Source of the DNA: Accumulibacter sp. | GTDB lineage: Bacteria > Pseudomonadota > Gammaproteobacteria > Burkholderiales > Rhodocyclaceae | Assembly (NCBI GenBank): GCA_003538495.1 | Contig: DPSD01000403.1 | Location: 1-8,370, forward strand | DNA length: 8,370 bases | Direction of reading: 5' to 3' | Shown here: in pieces, positions 6,906 through 8,370 of the stretch | Position numbering within the stretch: the stretch's first letter is position 1 | How the letters are laid out: every line of letters begins with the position of its first letter | Notes under the pieces: model-generated | Database searches by the model: none | Told to the model about the DNA's origin: nothing | Seen by the model: only the letters and a program-made list of their open reading frames with translations | Position numbers and translations under genes: made by a program

Positions 6906-7799
6906 TCACTTCGAGGCTTTGCTGTCGCCGCCCCGGCCGCTGCTCTTCATGTACTTGAAGAAGTCCGAACTAGGTTCGACGACGAGCACGTCGTTCTTGC
7001 CGTTGAAACTGTTGCGGTAAGCTTCCAGGCTACGATAGAAGGCGTAGAACTCGGGATTCTTCTCGTAGGCTTGGGCGTAGGTAGCCGCCGCCTTGGCGTC
7101 GCCTTCACCCTTTCTCTTCTGCGCGTCACGATAGGCCTCGGCAACGATCACCTCGCGTTGCTTGTCCGCGTCGGCGCGAATCTTCTCGGCTTCGGCTGCA
7201 CCCTGCGACCGCAGCTCGTTGGCCACACGCTTGCGCTCCGCGTCCATCCGGCGGTACACCGATTCGCTGACGTCATTCGGCAACTCGACGCGCTTGACGC
7301 GTACGTCAACAATCTGCACGCCGATCTTGCGTGCATCAAGGTCGGCCTTCTCGCGCATCATCTCCATCAGCTGATCGCGCTCTCCCGACACCACATCATG
7401 AACCGTCCGCTTGCCGAATTCCTCACGCAGACCGGCATTGACGGTTTGCGAAAGGCGCGTCCTGGCTCGCGATTCGTCACCGGCAACCGAAACGTAGTAG
7501 AGCCTGGGATCGACGATCTTCCACTTGGTGAACGAGTCCACCAGAACGTTTTTCTTTTCAGAGGTGATGAAGCGCTCCGGCTCGGTGCTGTCCAGGGTGA
7601 GGATCCGCTTGTCGAAGTAGCGCACGTTCTGGATCATCGGCCACTTGAAATACAGCCCCGGCTCCTCGATCACGCTGCGAACCTCGCCGAGCTGGAAGAC
7701 GATCGCGTGCTGACGCTGGTCGACCGTAAAGATGGTCGCACCGAGCACCACCAGGGCGGTGACGAACACCGCCGCTATGATATTCATGCCAGTTCTCAT
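6906..7799 (-). CDS. hflC: HflC, FtsH protease modulator subunit
   Basis: HflC and HflK form a large SPFH/prohibitin-type complex in the inner membrane, facing the periplasm, that surrounds and modulates the FtsH protease in membrane-protein quality control. The 297-residue protein is complete. An N-terminal signal anchor (about 5-25) is followed by the band-7 opening DQRQHAIVFQLGEV (27-40) and PGLYFKWP (47-54), then the SPFH domain to about residue 185, and a charged Ala/Glu/Lys-rich helix (about 185-250) that should form the coiled-coil wall. The C-terminal tail is short and polar. The ATG at 7799 shares one base with the hflK stop (TGATG) and has GGGAG eight bases upstream, which favours it over the second ATG at 7787. 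It is transcribed with hflK. Confidence 0.97.
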   Translation of the reverse strand: MRTGMNIIAAVFVTALVVLGATIFTVDQRQHAIVFQLGEVRSVIEEPGLYFKWPMIQNVRYFDKRILTLDSTEPERFITSEKKNVLVDSFTKWKIVDPRLYYVSVAGDESRARTRLSQTVNAGLREEFGKRTVHDVVSGERDQLMEMMREKADLDARKIGVQIVDVRVKRVELPNDVSESVYRRMDAERKRVANELRSQGAAEAEKIRADADKQREVIVAEAYRDAQKRKGEGDAKAAATYAQAYEKNPEFYAFYRSLEAYRNSFNGKNDVLVVEPSSDFFKYMKSSGRGGDSKASK

Positions 7800-8370
7800 C
7801 AGCGCGACTCCCGATCGCGCTGCCGCAGCGTGTCACGCGAGCGCGGTTCATTTCGATCGGCGATCTGCGGTGGCACCTCGTTGGCGATCGCCGGCGATGA
7901 ACGAACAGCGGCCGCGATCTCGGGACTGCCAGCGCCGCCCACCGGCGATGCCGCAAGTGCTCCGGCCCCCTGGATCAGCTTGTCGAGCGGCAGGTACAGC
8001 AGATTGCCCTGCCCCTTGGTGTCAACCAGCACCTTGCTGGTATTCGAATAGACCTGTTGCATGGTGTCCAGATACATCCGGCTGCGGGTCACTTCGGGCG
8101 CCTTGGCGTACTCGGTGTTGATCTGACTGAAACGGCTGGCATCACCCTCGGCGTTGGCGATCACGCGCTGCTTGTAACCCTCGGCCTCCTCGTACAGGCG
8201 CGCCGCTGTGCCCTGCGCTCTCGGGATCACGTCGTTGGCGTAGGCCTGCCCCTCATTCTTCAGCCGCGCCCTGTCCTGGGAGGCCTTGACCGCATCATCG
8301 AAGGCTGCCTGGACCTGCTCCGGTGGCTGCGCATTCTGCATCGTCACCTTGGAAATCAGAATGCCGGTCT
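7799..8370 (-). CDS. hflK: HflK, FtsH protease modulator subunit (5' end outside window)
   Basis: Only the last 189 codons are present; the reading frame runs off the right edge, so the membrane anchor and first part of the SPFH domain are missing. What remains begins TGILISKVTMQNAQPPEQVQ, then AAFDDAVKASQDRARLKNE and QAYANDVIPRAQG, the very conserved HflK end of the SPFH domain and start of the coiled coil. It continues with EAEGYKQRVIANAEGDASRF, a helical stretch, and the family motif NLLYLPLDKL. The last 60 or so residues are Ala/Pro/Ser/Arg-rich and low in conservation, as usual for HflK tails. In-frame GTG and ATG codons near 8341-8347 are internal, not starts, because conserved sequence continues upstream. 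The stop overlaps the hflC start by one base, giving coupled synthesis of the two partners. Confidence 0.96.
   Translation of the reverse strand, partial: TGILISKVTMQNAQPPEQVQAAFDDAVKASQDRARLKNEGQAYANDVIPRAQGTAARLYEEAEGYKQRVIANAEGDASRFSQINTEYAKAPEVTRSRMYLDTMQQVYSNTSKVLVDTKGQGNLLYLPLDKLIQGAGALAASPVGGAGSPEIAAAVRSSPAIANEVPPQIADRNEPRSRDTLRQRDRESR

Noticed and set aside
6690..8051. Plus-strand open frame of 453 codons
   Set aside because: It is the antisense shadow of DUF2065, hflC and hflK, all well supported on the minus strand.

Overview
This GC-rich window looks like chromosomal DNA from a betaproteobacterium. The best clue is the gene order hflK-hflC-DUF2065-hisZ-purA, which is characteristic of that class. 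A phasin of the PHA-granule type and a tandem HD/HD-GYP protein would suit a Rhodocyclales-type genome, possibly one related to Candidatus Accumulibacter. That finer placement is inference from gene content only; no marker gene here proves it.

Reading the minus strand from the right edge: the 3' part of hflK (5' end beyond the window), hflC, a 61-residue DUF2065 membrane protein with a GTG start, hisZ and purA. These five genes are packed with 1- to 4-base overlaps or gaps of about ten bases or fewer, so they look like one translationally coupled operon. HflK and HflC form the SPFH complex that modulates the FtsH protease. HisZ is the regulatory subunit for a short-form HisG, which must be encoded elsewhere. 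PurA commits IMP to AMP synthesis. Downstream of purA, past a strong GC hairpin, lies a 341-residue coiled-coil protein of unknown function, and then a 163-residue phasin-like protein, both also on the minus strand.

The left part holds a divergent pair: a 110-residue thioredoxin-fold protein with a CAYC active site on the plus strand, and a 412-residue tandem HD plus HD-GYP protein on the minus strand. Between the thioredoxin gene and the phasin gene is a 610-base stretch with no intact gene. It contains a frameshifted remnant of the C-terminal third of an IS21-family IstB helper ATPase, scattered over all three plus-strand frames. It is the only mobile-element trace I found.

No CRISPR array, tRNA, rRNA or riboswitch was recognised. 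I do not see a convincing undescribed multi-gene system. The items most worth a second look are the unknown coiled-coil protein, the IstB relic, and the degenerate first HD domain of the HD-GYP protein.
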